Source: Actinomycetes bacterium
GTDB lineage: Bacteria > Actinomycetota > Acidimicrobiia > Acidimicrobiales > RAAP-2
Direction of reading: 5' to 3'
DNA length: 64,000 nucleotides
Assembly: GCA_021806045.1 (NCBI GenBank)
Contig: JAJZDI010000002.1
Coordinates: 124,001-188,000 of the forward strand
Both the position numbers and the translations under genes were made by a program. The notes beneath the pieces are model-generated. The model did no database searches. It saw nothing but the letters and a program-made list of their open reading frames with translations, and was not told the DNA's origin. Each line of letters begins with the position of its first letter. Within the stretch, counting starts at the first letter, position 1. Positions 61,890 through 64,000 of the stretch are shown here, one piece after another.

Positions 61890-62879
61890 TCAGGCGCCGG
61901 TGCCCTCGAGCACCCGCCGCGGCGTGTCGACCAGCATGGCCTGGACCTGGTCGTCGGTAACGCCGTGGGCGAGCAGGTAAGGCACCACGTCGTCATGGAT
62001 GTGCAGGTAGTGCCAGTCGGGCATGAACGCCAGCACGTTGGGGTCGATCCAGTCGATGTAGCACGCCGCATCCTGGGAGAGGACCATCTGGCTGGCCAGG
62101 CCCCGTCGGCACAGCTCTACGACGATGTCGCACCGATCCTCGAAGGTCATGCCCTGGGTGATGCCGAACCGGTCCATGCCGAGCACGAACCCGGCCTCCG
62201 CCAGCTCGGTCAGGTGGTCGGCGTCGGTGGAGTCGCCGCTGTGGCCGAGGACGACCACCCGGGGGTCGACGCCCTCCTCGTCGCATAGCACCCGCTTCAC
62301 CTCGAGCCCGGTCCGGGTGGTCGGGTGGGTGTGCACGGTGATCGGCGTGCCCGTCTGCCGGTGGGCCCCGGCCACCGCCCGCATGACCCGCTCCACTCCA
62401 GGCGTCATCCCCTCGGCGTCGATGGCGCACTTCAACATGCCGGCACGCACCCCGGTGCCGGTGATCCCGTCCACGATGTCCCCCACGAACAGGTCGACCA
62501 TCGGATCGGGCACGTCCATCCCGAGTGCGGCGTTGAGGGCGGGCCCCCGATGGTGGAAGAAGAAGGGGACGCTGTCGTAGGTGTAGCAGCCCGTCGCCAC
62601 CACGATGTTCAGCTCGGGCACACGCTCGGCCACCCGCACGATCCTGGGCAGGTACCGCCCGAGGCCGATCACCGTCGGGTCGACGATGGTCCGCACGCCC
62701 TGGGCGGCCAGCGCCCCGAGCTTTGCCGCCGCGTCGGTGATCCGTGCCTCCTCGTCGCCCCATTCCTCGGGATAGTTCTGCTGGACGTCAGCAGTGAGCA
62801 CGAAGACGTGCTCGTGCATGTACGTGCGCCCCAGCGCGGCGCTGTCCACCGGTCCCCGAACCGTCTGTACCTCAGCCAT
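61890..62879 (-). CDS. Phosphotriesterase-family metal hydrolase
   Basis: 329 residues. Binuclear metal ligands of the PTE family: His22 and His24 (MHEHVF), Lys150 (MLKCAID), His183 (VHTHPT), His213 (LGHSGD) and Asp270 (LSQDAAC). Most members cleave lactones or other esters; true phosphotriesterase activity is rare and cannot be claimed. ATG 62879 with GGAGGGACC upstream. It lies ~100 bases after the PLP-enzyme gene in the same direction, so the two may be one operon. Confidence 0.92.
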   Translation of the reverse strand: MAEVQTVRGPVDSAALGRTYMHEHVFVLTADVQQNYPEEWGDEEARITDAAAKLGALAAQGVRTIVDPTVIGLGRYLPRIVRVAERVPELNIVVATGCYTYDSVPFFFHHRGPALNAALGMDVPDPMVDLFVGDIVDGITGTGVRAGMLKCAIDAEGMTPGVERVMRAVAGAHRQTGTPITVHTHPTTRTGLEVKRVLCDEEGVDPRVVVLGHSGDSTDADHLTELAEAGFVLGMDRFGITQGMTFEDRCDIVVELCRRGLASQMVLSQDAACYIDWIDPNVLAFMPDWHYLHIHDDVVPYLLAHGVTDDQVQAMLVDTPRRVLEGTGA

Positions 62880-62978
62880 GGTCCCTCCCAGGCGGCACCG
62901 GTCGGCCGCGTCCGGCCAACCGTGGCACCCGCCGGCCCCGGTGGCAACTCGCCCTGTCCGTCATGCCCGTCGTACCGG

Positions 62979-64000
62979 TCATGCCGGTGGCAGGCCCTGC
63001 TGGACGTCGAGCATCTCGGCCATGACCATACTGATGAACTCGTCCGCTTCGTCGGTCAGCCCGCCGGCCACGCCGCCGTAGATGGCGCCGGACAGCGGCT
63101 GCTCGTCGGGGTGCTGGCGGGCGTGCGCCACCGCGTCGGCCAGATCGGTGGCGAACGTCTCCACCACCCCGGGCTGGGTCTGGGGACGGGTCACGGCCAT
63201 GTGGAGCGCATTGGGGTACTGCTGCCCGTTGAAGCGCCACCCCCGGGCACGCATGAAGTCGTTGACCAGGTAGATGTCGAACTCGTCGGATGTGAAGCTG
63301 AAAAGGAAGGACGGCGACCCGAGGATCCGCAACTCGGGATGGGAGCGCACCGCCTCCTGCATCCGCGCCGAGGTCTCGAAGATCCGGGCGGCGTAGCGCC
63401 GGTAGCCGTCACGGCCCAGGTGGACCATCGATGCCCACGTGGCCGCCAGCAGGCCCACCGAGCGGGAACCGTCGATCCCGGGCGAGGCGTACTTCCCCCC
63501 GCTCCACCCGGCCAGGGTGAAGTACTGGCCGTTGCGGAGCGCCCGGTCGCGGAACAGCAGCGTCGAGGTCCCCTTCAGGGCGTAACCGTACTTGTGCGTG
63601 TCGGCCGACAGGCTCGTCACCCCCGGTACCCGGAAGTCGAAGGCGGGGATGGGATAGCCGAGCTCCTCGCCGAAGGGGAGGATGAACCCCCCGAGGCAGC
63701 CGTCCACATGCAGGCCCGTCCCCCGCTCCAGGGCCAGTTGGCCCAGGTCGGCGATGGGGTCGATGGTGCCGTAGCCGTAGTTGCACGCCGAGCCGATCAG
63801 GGCCACCGTGCTGCCGTCGACGTGGTCTGCCACCCAGTTGAGGTCGACCTGGGTGGTCACCGGATCGACCGGTGCCCGCCGGAGCTCGATGCCGAACAGG
63901 TGACAGGCCTTGTCGAAGGCGGGGTGGGCCGTCTCCGGCTTGACCACGTTCGGCCGGTCGATCCCCCGCGAGGCTCCCTGCTCCCGGTAGGCGAGCATGG
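62979..64000 (-). CDS. PLP-dependent decarboxylase/sphingosine-1-phosphate-lyase-like protein (5' partial)
   Basis: The C-terminal ~339 residues are visible; the start lies beyond the right edge (the Met at 63998 is inside the family's LAYRE segment). PLP-binding lysine in SADTHKYGYALKGTSTLLFR, cofactor aspartate region GLHVDGCLGGFILPFGEELG, and NVVKPETAHPAFDKACHLFG are typical of sphingosine-1-phosphate lyase and related group II decarboxylases. In bacteria these may cleave long-chain-base phosphates or decarboxylate amino acids. Substrate undecided. Confidence 0.88.
   Translation of the reverse strand, partial: MLAYREQGASRGIDRPNVVKPETAHPAFDKACHLFGIELRRAPVDPVTTQVDLNWVADHVDGSTVALIGSACNYGYGTIDPIADLGQLALERGTGLHVDGCLGGFILPFGEELGYPIPAFDFRVPGVTSLSADTHKYGYALKGTSTLLFRDRALRNGQYFTLAGWSGGKYASPGIDGSRSVGLLAATWASMVHLGRDGYRRYAARIFETSARMQEAVRSHPELRILGSPSFLFSFTSDEFDIYLVNDFMRARGWRFNGQQYPNALHMAVTRPQTQPGVVETFATDLADAVAHARQHPDEQPLSGAIYGGVAGGLTDEADEFISMVMAEMLDVQQGLPPA

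Noticed and set aside
61890-62879. Organophosphate-degrading phosphotriesterase
   Set aside because: Metal ligands define only the family; most members are lactonases or esterases.

Overview
The window is a contiguous piece of a high-GC actinobacterial chromosome. GTG starts are frequent, most operonic genes overlap by a 4-base GTGA or ATGA junction, and long antisense reading frames are common. Actinobacterial marker families are present: DUF4193, an FtsR-type MerR regulator, an F420-binding Ddn-like protein, an Rv2466c-like (mycothiol-linked) DsbA-fold protein, and the block tlyA-nadK-recN / pyrG-nudix-xerD / scpA-scpB-rluB-cmk / der in the order known from Mycobacterium. The lack of mycolic-acid genes, the duplicated ThyX-like protein at the left edge and the secreted protein with GYWL/DGGVFAFG repeats point to a deep-branching group such as Acidimicrobiia. 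That placement is an inference.

Layout. 0-9 kb: end of a ThyX-like gene, a DUF4193 operon with GNAT and Nudix enzymes, an RG-rich orphan protein, HtrA protease, beta-carbonic anhydrase plus nitroreductase, a hydrolase and a CBS-pair protein. 9-12 kb: orphan and PH-domain genes, a class II aldolase and a Sco1-like lipoprotein. 12-17.5 kb (minus strand): ftsR, a PDDEXK-like protein, then gcvT-gcvPA-gcvPB and a Ddn-like gene; gcvH is absent. 17.7-28.9 kb: lipid and small-molecule functions (desaturase with TetR, UbiB kinase, acyltransferase), a large secreted NHL/GYWL-repeat protein and a disordered acidic protein. 29-31 kb: a tRNA-Pro(GGG) gene with a decayed copy of its 3' half 1.2 kb downstream, enclosing one orphan gene; this looks like the scar of a tRNA-integrating element. 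31-36 kb (minus): GAF-EAL phosphodiesterase, gamma-carbonic-anhydrase-like protein, der and a DUF512 radical SAM protein. 36-39 kb (plus): ispH, an HD protein and a GT2 glycosyltransferase. 39-45 kb (minus): a tightly overlapped operon scpA-scpB-rluB-aroH-tyrA-aroA-cmk-plsC. 45-57 kb: trpS, a GT87-like membrane protein, a site-2 protease, a DksA-type protein, xerD, Nudix, pyrG, recN, nadK, tlyA, a KAPAKK-tailed phasin/histone-like protein and a HAD phosphatase. 57-64 kb: an epoxide-hydrolase-like protein, a DUF2510 membrane protein, a remarkable Mur-ligase/GT2 fusion, a phosphotriesterase-family hydrolase and the end of a PLP-dependent lyase.

Points of most interest are the single-chain Mur ligase-glycosyltransferase fusion whose DNPR specificity motif is changed to DSPG; two genes (a Nudix gene and tlyA) whose only domain-preserving start is a CTG inside a CTGA stop overlap; a repeated leaderless-promoter design (TANNNT, six bases, start codon) at six genes; a long inverted repeat upstream of ftsR; and the tRNA-Pro scar. 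No CRISPR array, rRNA operon, intact insertion sequence or replication origin was seen.
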